DNA of 64,000 bases from Symbiodinium microadriaticum (GCA_001939145.1 LSRX01000167.1:19508-83507), one strand, 5' to 3'; shown: positions 1 to 11,488, counted from the first letter of the stretch. Translations and numbers: made by a program. The notes: generated from the sequence alone by a model not told the origin.

Positions 1-50
1 CCTAAACCGCAAACCTGTAACCCCAAACCCTACACCTTATAAAGAAGCAG

Positions 51-117
51 AGCGGCTCAATTGAGGCAAGTCCCGCAAGTTGCCTACGGAGCTACCAGCC
101 CCGCCCTGTCGAACAAG
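51..117 (+). CDS. Receptor exon 1: conserved YGATSPALS segment
   Basis: The frame at 61 gives LRQVPQVAYGATSPALSNK, matching the motif just before the YPYF block in glutamate and class C receptors (YxxTAPxLSD in animals). The acceptor is GCAG at 47-50. The donor is AAG|GC at 117/118, a GC donor. The exon ends in phase 0 and reads on into the island at 1520 as SNK-DTYPYF. Anything upstream lies outside the window. Confidence 0.65.
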
Positions 118-1519
118 GCCGAGCCTTTAGAGTGTGGGGGTTTAGGGGTTTATAGGGGTCTAGGGTTTAGGGTTTGTAGGGGTTTAGGGTTTAGGGTTTG
201 TAGGGTTTTAGGGTTTAGGGATTTTTGGGGGTTTTGGGTTTAGGGTGTTTTTGGGGTTGAAGGTTTAGGTGGTTGAGGGTTTAGGATTTGTGCCCTTTGG
301 CCTTCCGGGGTTGCTATCAGGTGTACCCGGGTGTACTATACTATACCGGCTATTTAAACAGCTACTAGAAGGCTTGAAGATTCTCGGATTAGCGTTTAGG
401 GTGTAGAGTGCCTGAGGTTTGAGATATAGCTTCGTGGTCCGACCAAATGCCCCAAATCCTCGAATTCTCGACACCAGGGCTTCCTGCCTGTGTTTTTTTT
501 TTTTTTGTTGGGTGTTGTTTTGGGGTTTCGGGTTTATCGGGTTTAGGGTTGAGGGTTTAGGGTTTTTGGGGGTTTTGGGTTTAGGGTTTATAGGTTGGTG
601 TCGTCCGAAGCGGAGAAGTGGATGTAACCAGGACCAGGGGTGAGGCTTGGCTCCTGCTCTCTGCTGCCTCGAAAAGGCACCGCACAGACTCCAGAACCCC
701 TACACACTAAGGCTAAGGAATGTACGGAACATACCTTCAATCTTCCGCTGGACCACCCCCATAATTTATGCTGTATTTTTTCCCTCCGAAGAACCCTAAA
801 TTCAGACTCTCACGCCTACTTAAGGGGGCTTCGGGAGTCTCTGGGAATGTCATGAAGCTGCAGTGGAAGGATTTATCCGGTCTTGGCGTCGAGATGAGCA
901 GACTGTGCCAAGGGAGCAGCTGGGCAGAGAGCTGAAGCCTAAACCCTGAACCTTTTGGAAAATTAAAAGGGCCCGTAAAAAAAAAAAGAAACATAGCTTC
1001 AGCCCTTATAAACCCTATTCCTGGACAAGGCTTAAGATTTGTCTTGCTTTTCGTCATTTCGGTGTAAGGATGCAAGAGCAAAAGCTCTTGAAGCTCCGGC
1101 TACACCTAGCCCTAGGCCCCAAACCTGACCTTGTAAACCCCAAAACTTTAAACCTTAAGTCCTAAGTCCTAAACCCCCCTAAGGTTTAGGGTTTAAGCTA
1201 GACCCTAAGCCGAAAATAAAGACCCACTGCAAGCCTTTTAATGCCTCCGGGTCCCAAACTCTTCAATGGGATGTTAGGGTTTAGGGTTTGGGGGTATAGG
1301 GTTTAGGGGTTTAGGGTTTAGGGTTTACTTCCGGGTCTCGCGCCAGGTGATCCTGAAGCCGAGGGGGCGAGAGAGTGTAGGGGAAGGTGTAGATTTGGGG
1401 CCCACCCTAAACCCTAAACCCTAAACCCTAACCCCTAAGCCCTAAGCCCTAAACCCTAAACCCTAGACCCTAGCCGGTTAAGAAGATCTCCTCCCGAAAA
1501 TAATGCGAGACGCAGCCAG
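118..1519 (+). other. Intron 1, telomere-like filler
   Basis: No coding island was seen. The stretch alternates TTTAGGG-type runs (130-260, 530-600, 1270-1330) with CCCTAAA-type runs (1400-1470) and short unique sequence. It begins GCCGAG and ends GCCAG. Confidence 0.5.
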
Positions 1520-1603
1520 GACACGTATCCCTACTTCATGCGCACGGTGCCTCCGGATTCGATCCAGGGCCAGGCATTCTGGAAGTGGATCGTGCAGTTC
1601 CAG
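1520..1603 (+). CDS. Receptor exon 2: YPYFMRTVPPDS block
   Basis: Twenty-eight codons starting DTYPYFMRTVPPDS and ending FWKWIVQFQ. YPYF.RTVPPDS is the strongest family signature in the window; animal glutamate receptors have YDFFSRVVPPD here. The acceptor is GCCAG|GAC and the donor is CAG|GC. The exon is phase 0 at both ends and joins in frame with its neighbours. Codon third positions are strongly G/C. Confidence 0.75.
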
Positions 1604-2597
1604 GCAGGGGGTTTCGGGTTTGGGGTGTAGGGTGTAGGGTGTAGGGTTTAGGGTTTAGGGCTTAGGGGTTTAGGGTATATAGGGGTTTAGGGTTTTAGGG
1701 TTTAGGGTTTAGGGTTAAGGGAAGCTCGAGATACGAAATCCCCCCAAACCTGCTAAATGGCGCTGTTGCTCAGTGGATGGGAGGAGGACTTCAAGCGTCT
1801 AGGGCCTAGTCGTTCAGACACCTGCGTTACGTGGTTTGAGCACGGGTGTTTCCGAGGAATGTCAAATCCCAGTATAGAGCCCTGAACAGTAGAATCCTTA
1901 TTTCAAGGATGCACGGATGGGGGTAAGATTTTGACGCAGGGTGGGTTGCCCATTCGACCTAACTTCGCAGAAGGGTGCGGGGGGTTCGCAGAGGCGGCCA
2001 TATGCATTGCTTTATCTTTGTTATCATTATTAGTATTCTATTCTTAAATTTTCTTCTCTTATGAATATTGCAAGGGCCCTGAACTGAGGTATCCAGAGTT
2101 TCTGAAAACCCCGGTCATAAGATGAAAACAGCAGTAGCTTGGGTTTACCCGACACCTCAACTACCTGTCGCGAGGCCTTCGATGGTCAAAACAGGTCACT
2201 GTGCCGGTAGAGAAACATGCAAGGTTTCGCTTCTGGGAGATTAGGTTCAATCGTTTTTGGGAGACTAGGCTCAATCTTGAATTAGTCAAGCCGCGATCAT
2301 CTGCCATAAACCCCCAAAAACCCGAATCCTACAAACCGCTACATGAACCCCGTATACATGTAGGTTCGACGCCCTGAGCTGAAGCCCCTATTTTCGAGCT
2401 TAGGGAGCACTGGATTGGGGGTTAGGGGGCCTTCCCTGAAAAATGCCCCTAAAGCCTAAGATCCTCCACCCTATACTGCCCTGAACCCTAAACCTTAAGA
2501 TCCTACACCCCAGCCAATAAACTGCCCCTGATCCCTGAACCGTAAACCGAAAATATAGAAATCCTTAACGCCCTAAAGCCAGAAGCGCAAATGCTAG
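1604..2597 (+). other. Intron 2
   Basis: TTTAGGG-like repeats at 1615-1725, then mostly unique sequence with no convincing coding signal. Ends ATGCTAG. Confidence 0.45.
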
Positions 2598-2637
2598 GTC
2601 CCTTTGGCGGTCTGCATCTATGCCGTCGAGCCCTATG
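2598..2637 (+). CDS. Receptor exon 3: VPLAVCIYAVEPYG strand
   Basis: A 40-nt exon encoding VPLAVCIYAVEPY plus the first base of a Gly codon. In the family the hydrophobic strand after the YPYF helix is followed by an E/D-x-YG turn, as seen here. The acceptor is CTAG|GTC and the donor is TATG|GTCTTGG. Phase 1 at the 3' end matches the next exon, which supplies GT to make Gly. Confidence 0.6.
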
Positions 2638-2832
2638 GTCTTGGCCCTGGCTGTTTGGATGCTGTCCAACTTTTTGGGATCCCAAACCAGAAGCCCCGGG
2701 AGGATCCACAAAGCAGATCCTTAAAAAGGGGTTCTTAGAAAGCACCCTTTAGTAGCATAGGGACGGCAGCGCCTCGAAACACTCTCGATTGGCATAGGCC
2801 CCTAAAGCATCGAATCGTTGAATTTTGCTGGC

Positions 2833-3376
2833 ACTGCTGCCGTTGTTCCTGCTGCACTGGCAACGCCTTCTACTGCTACTGCTGCTGCTACTACCACGGC
2901 GAATACCATCACTAATACTGGTAAAATACTGGTACAAACTACCATTACAGTTGCTGCTACTAGTAATATTACTGTGATTTGTAGTTGCTAGTACCATTAC
3001 TATTACAAAACGAGTACTACTCGTATTACTATTGAGATCACTATCACTAGTACTATTACTAGTACTAAAGGCACTAAAGGAGCTTGATCCAAGCATGTTT
3101 AAAGTCGCATGAATGTTCTGCCCACCTGCCTCAAGCCCTGGACATCCACAAGGAAGGATGCAGGGTAGGGGGACAACGCACCGCGGCAACCAGCTCTTTA
3201 CTATTGCTATTATTATTGCTAGTATTATTATTCCCAGTTTCACTCCTAAGCATGTTTTACGATTAATTCCTATCCCTCGTGCTATTGCGAACTATTGCCA
3301 GTGCTATTGCGACTGCTTGTGCTGCTGCTTTTATACCGCCACTGCTACCGCTGCCGCTGCTGCCGCTGCTGCTGCT

Positions 3377-3407
<31 letters not shown>

Positions 3408-3694
3408 CTACTACTGCTACTACTGCTGCTACTACTACTACTACTACTACTACTATTACTACTACTATGACTCCTGCTACTACTATTACTACTACTACTG
3501 CTACTACTGCTACTACTGCTACTACTGCTGCTGCTACTACTACTACTACTACTACTGCTGCTACTACTACTACTACTACTACTACGACTACTACTACTAC
3601 TACTATACTACTACTACTACTATAACTACAACTGCAACTGTAACTGCAACTACTACTACTACTACGACGACGACGATGACCACTACTACTGCTG

Positions 3695-3731
<37 letters not shown>

Positions 3732-3760
3732 GACGACGACGATGACCACTACTACTGCTG

Positions 3761-3793
<33 letters not shown>

Positions 3794-3934
3794 TAACTAC
3801 AACTACAACTACAACTACGACTACTATTACTACCACCACTACCACTACTACTTCTACTTCTTCTTTTACTACTACTATTACTACTATTACTACTATTACT
3901 ACTATTGCTACTATTGCTACTATTGCTACTATTG

Positions 3935-3982
<48 letters not shown>

Positions 3983-4077
3983 GTACTGCTACCACTACTA
4001 CTACTACTACTAGTACTGCTACCACTACTACTACCGCTGCCGCTACTTCTATTGCTACCACCGCTGCTGAGTCCAGG
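2833..4077. repeat. Long compound trinucleotide repeat (CTG/ACT family) in intron 3
   Basis: About 1.2 kb of degenerate then near-perfect (CTA)n, (CTG)n, (ACT)n and (ACG)n runs, densest at 3340-4050. The long low-complexity open frames seen on both strands here (poly-Leu, Thr, Tyr, Ser, Val) are by-products of the triplet repeat. Intron 3 of the receptor gene runs 2638-4207. Confidence 0.9.
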
Positions 4078-4207
4078 ACAATTATTACGAGGAGTACTAT
4101 ACGTATTCAGAATGAACAAAAATGCCACGGCACATATTTCATACAAGCCTTCAGCTGAAAGCCTAAAGCCTAAAGCCTAAACCGTAAAACTGAAATCCGA
4201 AACCGAG

Positions 4208-4257
4208 GTCAGGGTCTGTTTCTGGCCATTGAGGAGCAAGCCAAACTTGCCGGCGAG
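4208..4257 (+). CDS. Receptor exon 4: QGLFLAIEEQAKLAGE helix
   Basis: It begins with GT completing the Gly codon started in exon 3, giving YG-QGLFLAIEEQAKLAGE. This is the expected amphipathic helix following the YG turn. The acceptor is CCGAG|GT and the donor is GAG|GCC, a GC donor. The reading is open and GC3-rich. Confidence 0.65.
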
Positions 4258-5008
4258 GCCGGCAGGGTCGGGTGACACAGAGGCACCTGCACACTTCATG
4301 GCTGCTAAAAGGGTTCGAACAAGGGTTACTATAGTGGGTTACAATGCTGAATACTATCTGGGTTCAGAAAAAGGGCTACAAGGAAGGCTTCTATGAAGGC
4401 CGCTACAGCTATCATTGGTGTAATTAGAGGGTTCGCAGTATCTTTCAAGCGTCGTCGTCGTCATCGTGGCCGTTCTCGTCGTGAAAACCATGGAAGAGGT
4501 AGTCCCAAGTGTTTGTACTGCCGTTGTGCGAGCAATAGCCGCGATCATAACGGTGCCTTGCTACCAATCCGGAAGGTCCTACCGCGAGTGAGCCCAGAAA
4601 GACCCAGAAAACCCGGAAACCGCAGCCGTTAAAACTTCTTTGGTTTAGAGCCTAAACCCTAAACCCTAAACCCTAAGCCGTGGCTCCCGGAACCTGGGCC
4701 TATAATGACCTGAACCTCTACACCATCTGTCCGGGCCGCCGCCACCCTGAACCTGCGAATCCCATCCAAACCCTAAACCCTAAACCGTAACCTCGAATCC
4801 CTAAACCCTAAACCAAAGCTCGCTCTAAAAACCAAACCCTTATAAGCTCTCAAACCCATCGACCTGCAAAAAGTGCAAGATTTCCGATTTAAGATTTGAG
4901 GTTTTTGGGCTTAGGGTTTATAGGGTTCCGGATTTGGGGTTCATAACCTAAACCCTAAAGCCTATAGGGCTTAGGGAGCCTGAGCTGCAAACTCGAGCTG
5001 TCACGCAG
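4258..5008 (+). other. Intron 4
   Basis: Contains CCCTAAA-like runs (4645-4670, 4770-4815) and a GTC/CGT-rich stretch near 4445-4490. That stretch can be read as a poly-Val exon, but the reading probably comes from a triplet repeat. Confidence 0.4.
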
Positions 5009-5083
5009 GCCGAGCGCCTCTCCGGCGTCCCTCTCCGATACATGCCAAACAACTTCGTCGTTGAGGAGGTGCTTCATAAGAGG
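5009..5083 (+). CDS. Receptor exon 5: AERLSGVPLRYMPNNF segment
   Basis: Twenty-five codons beginning AERLSGVPLRYMPNNF and ending VLHKR. It fits the region after the first long helix, where family members have a short strand with an aromatic-rich stretch. The acceptor is CGCAG|GCC and the donor is AGG|GTTTAGGG. The donor GT therefore belongs to the first telomere-like heptamer of the intron. Confidence 0.55.
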
Positions 5084-5155
5084 GTTTAGGGTTTAGGGTT
5101 GAGGGTACTGGAAGGTAAGGTTTAGGGTTTAGGACTTGTCAGAGGGTACTAGAAG

Positions 5156-5216
5156 GTGGGTAGTTACCGTTATAGGAGCCTAAACTGCCCACCTGTAGTT
5201 TCCTTTAAGAAAAGGG
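5156..5216. mobile_element. MITE-like element (AGGTGGGTAGTT family)
   Basis: AGGTGGGTAGTTACCGTTAT is followed by an imperfect inverted copy ending in CCCACCTGTAG. A longer relative is at about 13834-13946 with the same left arm and AACTCCCCACCTG on the right. Confidence 0.5.
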
Positions 5217-6548
5217 GGTACTAGAAGGTAAGACTCCTACCAATTCTGTCTTTACAAGTTTCTTTCGGGTTCTATAATGTTGGGGTTCTACTTCTAGGGC
5301 TCGATAAGTGAAGGGTGTAGGGTTTTTCGGGGTTTACGGTTGAGGGGCTTGCGGTTCGAGAAGTGAAGGCTTCAGGGGTTCCTATAAAGGGTTATCATAA
5401 TGTTTGTCATGCTCTGTAAGTTACGGGTTTAGTGTCGCTTAGCGTTTACGGATTTAGGCTTCCGGAGGTTAGGGCTTTAGGCGTTTTGGGTTAGGTAGTG
5501 TGTTTAGGTTTCTGCAAATTAAGTCTTGAGGGTTGCTATAAGGGTTTTTAAATGGTTTTATATTTATAAGGTTAACTACTATTAGGGTTACTAGGAGGGT
5601 TGTACAAGGGTACGATATGGGCTACTATATGTTTCTCTCATAGGTTGTGTTTGTTTTTGGATAATTGGGCGGTGGGTTTTGAAAAGGCAGGGGTTGAAGG
5701 GTTTTGCGGCTCCGGTTTGGGCGTGTAGCTGTCTTGGCTGGACAGCGATCGGCCCTGACTCAAACCTTAAAGCTCCTGAACCTTAAAACACCCAAACACC
5801 TTAAAACCCCTCAACCCGAACGTGCAATCCAGCCTGACACAAAACCCTGACGAACCACTGGGTTTCGCAGCCAAGAGAGTTGTCCTAGCCCCGACACTGG
5901 CCCAGGGTTCTTGGGTCAAGGGTTCAGGCTTTTGGGGTTTAGGGTTGAGGGCGTAGGGTTTAGGAGTTTAGGGTTTTGATGTTTAGGGTTTAGGGTTTTG
6001 AAGATTTTTGGCTTGGGGTTGTGAGTTAGGGCCAAAGGTTCAGATGTCACGCCGCAAGCCCGAGACGGCTGGGCCGGAGAATTTCAAGATGGGTGGGTCT
6101 AGGATTTCAGGGATATCTTATGCTGATTCTGCGGCCTTCAGGGATGCGGGGTTTAGGGCTTAGGGTAGTTTCTTGTAGAAAAGCCAGAAGGCAACAATGC
6201 TTACGCTGGCAGCACCTAAGACTGCAGTGGAGAGCCCTGCACATCAAGCACCAGGAGTCCTGATCAAACAACCCTAAACCCTAAACTTATTAACTTATCA
6301 AGCCCTAAACCCTAAACCTTAAACTCTAATCCCAAAGCCTTATAAACCCTATAAACCCTAGACCCAAAGCCCAAAAGCCCTGATCAAACTCCAACTCAGA
6401 AGCCATGAACCCTCCAACGGATCAGAGACTGGGGTCTCCTGTTCAGTCTTTCGGGTCCCTCAACCCCAAACTGGGTTCATGTTACGGGCGGGTTTAGGGT
6501 TTAGGATTTAGGGTTTAGGGTTTAGGGGTTTAAGGGTTTAGGGTTTAG

Positions 6549-6689
6549 GTTACCTTAATAGGGATCTATAGTAGACATTCTCTTTATTATCGTAACTTTA
6601 AACTACATCCCTTAAGTTACCATAATAGGGATCTATAGTAGATAATCTCTGTTGTTTTTTATTATGGTAACCTAAAATTCAATCCCTTA
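6549..6689. mobile_element. Two tandem copies of a short inverted-repeat element
   Basis: Copies at about 6549-6614 and 6615-6689 share GTTACC-TAATAGGGATCTATAGTAGA and a matching TTAGTTACC/GGTAAC arm. A related single copy lies at about 52065-52135. Confidence 0.5.
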
Positions 6690-6868
6690 ACAACGAAGCC
6701 CAGCAGCAACCGGAGCCCGATCCGCTTCCCAGATTTCCCAATACCCCCCCTTCAATAAGGGAATATGCCTTAAATTAGAGGGGTCCTTAATTATTATGCG
6801 GTTTAGGGTTTAGGGTATATTCCTTTAAACCCTAAACCCTAAACCCTTTTAGAGTCCCCTTCAGAGAG

Positions 6869-6921
6869 GCCAAGCAAGCCCTGGCGATCGCGAAAAGCCT
6901 GGGCAGCCGCTTCCTCTTCTC
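6869..6921 (+). CDS. Receptor exon 6: AKQALAIAKSLGSRFLF
   Basis: Reads AKQALAIAKSLGSRFLF and then the first two bases of a Ser codon. Family members have an Ala-rich helix followed by a G-x-R-hydrophobic strand here. The acceptor is AGAG|GCC and the donor is TTCTC|GC. The next island supplies one base and continues in frame. Confidence 0.65.
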
Positions 6922-7082
6922 GCAGGGAGCCCTAGTGTTAGATTAAGAAGCAAAAGAAGCTCTAGCAAAAAGGGCCCTACTGTTTAGGGTTTAGGGTTTG
7001 GGGTTTAGGGTTTAGGGTTTAGTAGTTTAGGGTTTAGGGTTTAGGGAGGGGAGCCCGGCACATGGGCATTCTTGCAACTATA

Positions 7083-7187
7083 CCCAGAGACTCCAAAACT
7101 TGAGAAAATGCCCTAAAGCTTGTCTTTTTTGGAACCCAACAAGATTTAAGGTATATTCCTTAATTAAGGGGTGTTGGAGTCTCTGGG
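7083..7187. mobile_element. 105-bp MITE with TA duplication (CCCAGAGACTCC family)
   Basis: Terminal inverted repeats CCCAGAGACTCCAA and TTGGAGTCTCTGGG are flanked on each side by TA (7081-7082 and 7188-7189). A second family member is at 48727-48826. Confidence 0.75.
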
Positions 7188-7510
7188 TACTCCAACCCTC
7201 TACCCTCCAGGTAGCTACTATAGAGGGTAACAGAGCCCCTAGGGCCCTATCTAGCAGGTAACGGGAGGGTTAGGGTATAGAGAGGGGGTTCAACCCTAAC
7301 CCAAAGCCCCTAAAGGTTCCGGTGCAGGATATCCGGGGTAAGGCCGTACTGTCAAACGGTTTGAGTCTCGGAGCTTGAACGGTTTAGGGTTTAGGGTTAG
7401 TAAAAGTTTATTCTCCAAACTCGGGTCTTTACTATTCTTCAGCGTGGCGGGGAGTTATGTCCGACCTCTTTGTTGTTGGATCTCACAGGCTGTTGACAAA
7501 AAGCAGCTTT

Positions 7511-7932
7511 NNNNNNNNNNNNNNNNNNNNNNNNNNNNNNNNNNNNNNNNNNNNNNNNNNNNNNNNNNNNNNNNNNNNNNNNNNNNNNNNNNNNNNNNNN
7601 NNNNNNNNNNNNNNNNNNNNNNNNNNNNNNNNNNNNNNNNNNNNNNNNNNNNNNNNNNNNNNNNNNNNNNNNNNNNNNNNNNNNNNNNNNNNNNNNNNNN
7701 NNNNNNNNNNNNNNNNNNNNNNNNNNNNNNNNNNNNNNNNNNNNNNNNNNNNNNNNNNNNNNNNNNNNNNNNNNNNNNNNNNNNNNNNNNNNNNNNNNNN
7801 NNNNNNNNNNNNNNNNNNNNNNNNNNNNNNNNNNNNNNNNNNNNNNNNNNNNNNNNNNNNNNNNNNNNNNNNNNNNNNNNNNNNNNNNNNNNNNNNNNNN
7901 NNNNNNNNNNNNNNNNNNNNNNNNNNNNNNNN
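7511..7932. other. Assembly gap (422 N)
   Basis: A run of N inside intron 6. Both edges are telomere-like repeat or nearby unique sequence. Any open frame crossing it is meaningless. Confidence 0.99.
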
Positions 7933-8660
7933 CCTAAACCCTCCCTAAACCCTAACCCCTAAACCCTAAACCCTAAACGGTAGGGCCCTGGTCCCTAAAC
8001 CCAAACCCCTAAACCCTAAACCCCAAAAGCGGTAGGGCCCTTTTTGCCAGAGTTTCTTTTGCTGCACCAAGGCTGCCCACTCTTCGGGGGTCGAACATCT
8101 AAAACTCGAGGCTCCTACCCTAAACCCTAAACCGACTTAAACCCTAAACCGCCTTACACCTTGGACCTTAAACCTTAATTGTTTTGGGGTTTTGGGTTTA
8201 GGGGTTTAGGGTTTAGGGTTTAGGAAACCCTAAACCCTAAACCCTTATAAACCCTACAAAACCCTTATAGACCCTTAAACCCGAAGCTCAAAAGCGCGTG
8301 GACTCCGAACCCGAAGCCCCGTAAGAGCGGCAAGGCCTACAGATTTTTACGCCCGAACTGCTGGGTTGAAGGTTCCGGGCCCGGGTTTGGGGGTTTAGGG
8401 GTTTAGGGTTTAGGGGTTTAGGGGTTTAGGGTTTAGGGGTATAGAGTTTTGGGTTTAGTGGTTTTGGGGTTTAGGGTTTAATTAGGGGTTTAGGGGTTTA
8501 GGGTTTAGGGTTTTAGGGTCGTCCATCGAAGGTCCTTAGGGCGCTTTGGGTCTGGGCCCCCTTGGATGTAGGGGTTGCGGTTTAAGGTTTAGGGTTTTTC
8601 GGGTTGTTGCCTTCGTTGAACTCTGCACCCAAGCCCACCAAAAAGCAGGTCGATGAACAG
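7933..8660 (+). repeat. Telomere-like repeat stretch in intron 6
   Basis: CCCTAAA runs at 7933-8040 and 8215-8290, then TTTAGGG runs at 8385-8515, with short unique spacers. No gene seen. Confidence 0.7.
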
Positions 8661-8709
8661 TCAAATGTTCACACTCTTCGGGCCGGTGATGTTCGACGCT
8701 GCTCGCCAG
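8661..8709 (+). CDS. Receptor exon 7: QMFTLFGPVMFDAARQ
   Basis: With the preceding exon this reads RFLFS-QMFTLFGPVMFDAARQ, the strand-helix unit that precedes the G-x-x-x-P-G-W turn. The acceptor is AACAG|T, and the single T completes the Ser codon. The 3' limit is uncertain: CCAG occurs at this end and again at the next exon's start, so the cut could lie anywhere in 8706-8709. Confidence 0.5.
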
Positions 8710-9020
8710 CAACCGGAAAGCCAGTATCGCGGTTGAGCCGGGGTTCGGGATTGCATGAAATCCTAGAAGGCTAGACCCTAAACCCCAAAACCCTGAAGCC
8801 CTAGACCCTAAACCCTTAAACCCTTAAACCCTAAAGGCTTAAGGTCTGCATGCCTTGTTTCGACCTGCACCCGAAGCCTGGGATCCTACGGCTGATGATC
8901 TAAGGTTCCTTATTAGGGTTTAGGGTTTAGGGTACTATAAGCTTCCTTACTAGGGTTTAGGGTTTAGGGTACTATAAGCTTCCCTATTAGGGTGTAGGGT
9001 TCTATAAGGGTGCTACGGCT

Positions 9021-9213
9021 GATGATATAAATCCTCCGATACCCATAAACAGGAATACCTATAGTCTCCATTGTAGTTCCTTTTTGAGGTTTAACCAATC
9101 CTATATTAAGGATCCTAAAAGGTAACCCCAAAAAGGAACTACAATGGAGACTATAGGTATACCGTAATTCCCATAGTTTAGGGTCCTTAAGGTAATGCAG
9201 GATTTATATCATC
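9021..9213. mobile_element. MITE (GGATTTATATCATC family) split by a second MITE
   Basis: Outer arms GATGATATAAATCCT (9021-9035) and AGGATTTATATCATC (9199-9213) are perfect inverted repeats. A 100-bp element (9058-9157) interrupts the interior. The uninterrupted interior occurs at 49288-49372, where GGAATATACC replaces GGAATA-[insert]-TATACC. Confidence 0.75.
9058..9157. mobile_element. 100-bp MITE with TA duplication (CCTATAG family), nested
   Basis: Begins CCTATAGTCTCCATTGTAGT and ends with its inverse complement ending CTATAGG, with TA at 9056-9057 and 9158-9159. A second 100-bp copy is at 43182-43281, also flanked by TA. A shorter relative is near 41830-41900. Confidence 0.85.
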
Positions 9214-10367
9214 AACAGTACTTTTCACCCTATAGACCCGAAACTCCTACACTTGCAACCTTTGTAATGCTACTGCTCTATAGAGCCCGAACCCGACCGG
9301 ACCAGAACCTCAACAACCCACGGAGTTCTAAAGCGCCACCAAGCTTCAAGCCGTCAAGTTCTTAATCCCTGAACCCTAAACCTCTAAACCCAAAATGCCT
9401 CAACCCCAAACCCTAAACCCGAAACCCCTAAACCCTAAATGCCTAAACGCCAAAGCCCTTTAAACAACAAATCCTTAAACCCCCCCCCCCCCAAACGTGT
9501 GGCATTTAGACCGAGAGAAGGAGCCCCGCCTTCCATGTGTTTCACGTTAACCGGACCCCTGGTTCCTTGAGCCTTCAGGGTCGGGTTTCAAGGTTTAGGG
9601 CTTCGGGTTTCGGGCTTAGGGCTTCGGGTTTAGGGCTTCGGGGAAAGGGCTTAGGGTTTAGGGTTTAGGGCTTAGGGCTTAGGGTTTAGGGTTTAGGGCT
9701 TTGGGTTGGTTAAGGGTTTAGGTTAGGTGTTCGGATTTTGAGGCGCTGCAAGTAATGTCTGCAGTGTTATATACCAGGATTCACGTACCCAAAGCGTGAA
9801 GCACGACGCCTCACCACCTTAAGCCGTGAAGTCCAAACCCCAGCATCTGAAACCTTCTACTTCAAGCCCTCTTATGCCGATCCACCTAATTAAGCCTCAG
9901 GCCACCGAATGTGGGACCGTAATTTATGGGTCAGCATACGTAGTACTCGTAATCCATTAGAAGTCTCTAATGTGGACGTAGTAGTATTCCCGCATGTCAC
10001 ACTCCTTCATTTCATAGTCATACCCCCTATTCCAGCCAATAAGGCCCGTCGATTCTCACCAGGCCCTAGTAAACCCTAAAGCTTATAAACCCTAAACCCT
10101 CAACCCTAAGCCCTAAACCCTTAACCCTAAACCCTAAACCCTAAACCCTAAGCCCTAAACCCTTAACCCTTAACCCTAAACCCTTAACCCTAAACCCTAA
10201 ACCCTTAACCCTAAACCCTAAGCCCTAAACCCTCTAATCTAAGCCCCGAAGTCTCAACTCAACCCAGAGCCCCGAAGCCTCAAAGAAGCCTCAAACCCCG
10301 AACTTTCAGCCCGAAGCCTTGGTACATGAAGCTCTTGTTGCAGATACTCTCAGGCTTAATCCCCATC
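9214..10367. repeat. Telomere-like repeats in intron 7
   Basis: CCCTAAA-type units dominate 9365-9480 and 10070-10240, and TTTAGGG-type units dominate 9590-9725. A C-homopolymer lies at about 9480-9493. The unique stretch 9740-10060 shows no convincing exon. Confidence 0.6.
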
Positions 10368-10395
10368 TCTCTCTCTCTCTCTCTGTATATATATA

Positions 10396-10482
<87 letters not shown>

Positions 10483-10560
10483 GTATACATACATATAGAG
10501 TTTTTGTTTATATGATATATATATATATATATGTATATATATGATATATATATATATGTA
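10368..10560. repeat. Microsatellite: (CT)n, (TA)n and (GTATAT)n
   Basis: (CT)n at about 10370-10383, then (TA)n, then about 16 GTATAT units to 10488, then more (TA)n. The Tyr/Val and Ile/His open frames here come from the repeat. Confidence 0.9.
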
Positions 10561-10827
10561 GGTTAATTAATAACTGTAATTTACGTGGAAGCCTAAATAG
10601 AGTGCTTCAGGCACCCTAAACCCTAGACCCGGAACCCCGCACCCCAGATTCCTCAACCCTAAACTCCGAGGTCTAAAGCCCTAAACCCTGAACCTCCGAA
10701 CCCTAAATAAAGCATCCTAAAGCCCATGGGTTTAGGGTTTAGGGCTTAGGTTTTAGGGTTTAGGGTTTAGGGCCTAAACCTTAACCCCCGAACCAAGCAC
10801 CCTAAAACCCCACGCCTCGGAACCCAG

Positions 10828-10888
10828 GAAGGATTCATGCAGCCCGGGTGGCAGGTCTTGGGTTCGGAGTCTGCCACGATGCGCCCGG
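10828..10888 (+). CDS. Receptor exon 8: EGFMQPGWQVLGSESATM
   Basis: Reads EGFMQPGWQVLGSESATM, then RPG. Family members have G-[LM]-x-x-P-G-[WY]-x-[WI]-I-G-S-[DE] here, and the W and GSE are present. The acceptor is CCCAG|GAA. The 3' end shares GGGCAC or GGCAC with the start of the next island, so the exact donor (probably GC) is ambiguous. Confidence 0.6.
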
Positions 10889-11428
10889 GCACATTAAACA
10901 CATGGGTTGAGGGTTGTGGGTTTAGGGTTTAGGGGATTCGGGTTTAGGGTTTAAGTTTAGGGTTGGGGTTTAGGGATTTGAGATTAGGGTTTGGAGTTTA
11001 GGGTTTTGGGTTTGGGTGGTTTGAGGATGGAGACGAATATCTCCCTCTAGGGTTTAGGGTTTAGTAAAGGGGGTTTCAGCTGAAACGTGCCCCACAACCC
11101 CCTGTAAGCACCAGTTTTTAATGTCAGTACAAATGACAAAACCAATATCACTCTAAGTAGCTGCTTATAAGAACACCGCAGGAACCTATTCAGCAACCTA
11201 CGAAAACCGTTCGACAGTTTCTTCAGAGCCTGTAGAAGACTCATACCGTTATCAGACCTATTGCAACCCATCATAAGTGCCCTATGCACCAGCCATTGCA
11301 GTCCAAAATGCCCTATAAAACCACTTAAACCCTAAATCCTTTATCGCCAAAACCCTAAACCCTAAACCCTTAAACCCTTGAACCCTAAATCCTTAAACCC
11401 TACACCCTAAACCCATAAAAAAGGTACG

Positions 11429-11488
11429 GCACCTTGACGGATGCGGATTTCCCGATTGGCTTCCAGCGCTGGAATCCCGTGAGCCGAG
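11429..11488 (+). CDS. Receptor exon 9: TLTDADFPIGFQRWNPVSR
   Basis: Reads TLTDADFPIGFQRWNPVSR and ends CGAG|GTAAAG with a good GT donor in phase 1. The 5' boundary is uncertain: GGCAC occurs at both exon 8's end and this exon's start, so a repeat-flanked intron is possible and no clear AG precedes it. Confidence 0.45.

Larger units (their letters stand above)
5084..6868 (+). other. Intron 5, telomere-like filler
   Basis: It opens with GTTTAGGG repeats. It holds a MITE-like sequence at 5156-5216 and mixed repeats. A possible alternative island near 6050-6095 reads DGWAGEFQD but is out of family order. A tandem MITE pair is at 6549-6689, and the intron ends AGAGAG. Confidence 0.45.

Noticed and set aside
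3279..4158. Several overlapping ORFs of 60-290 codons rich in Leu, Thr, Tyr, Ser or Val
   Set aside because: All are translations of a trinucleotide repeat; open frames occur on both strands and no domain is present.
4441..4496. Poly-Val island YLSSVVVVIVAVLVV with a GAG|GTAGT donor
   Set aside because: It is driven by a GTC/CGT triplet run, and exons 4 and 5 join without it.
6050..6100. DGWAGEFQDGW resembles the SDGWA motif of glutamate receptors
   Set aside because: It lies before exon 6, which belongs upstream of this motif in the family, and the splice edges are unclear.
7375..7962. ORFs spanning the N run at 7511-7932 (and likewise 51220-51813)
   Set aside because: They consist mostly of unknown residues.
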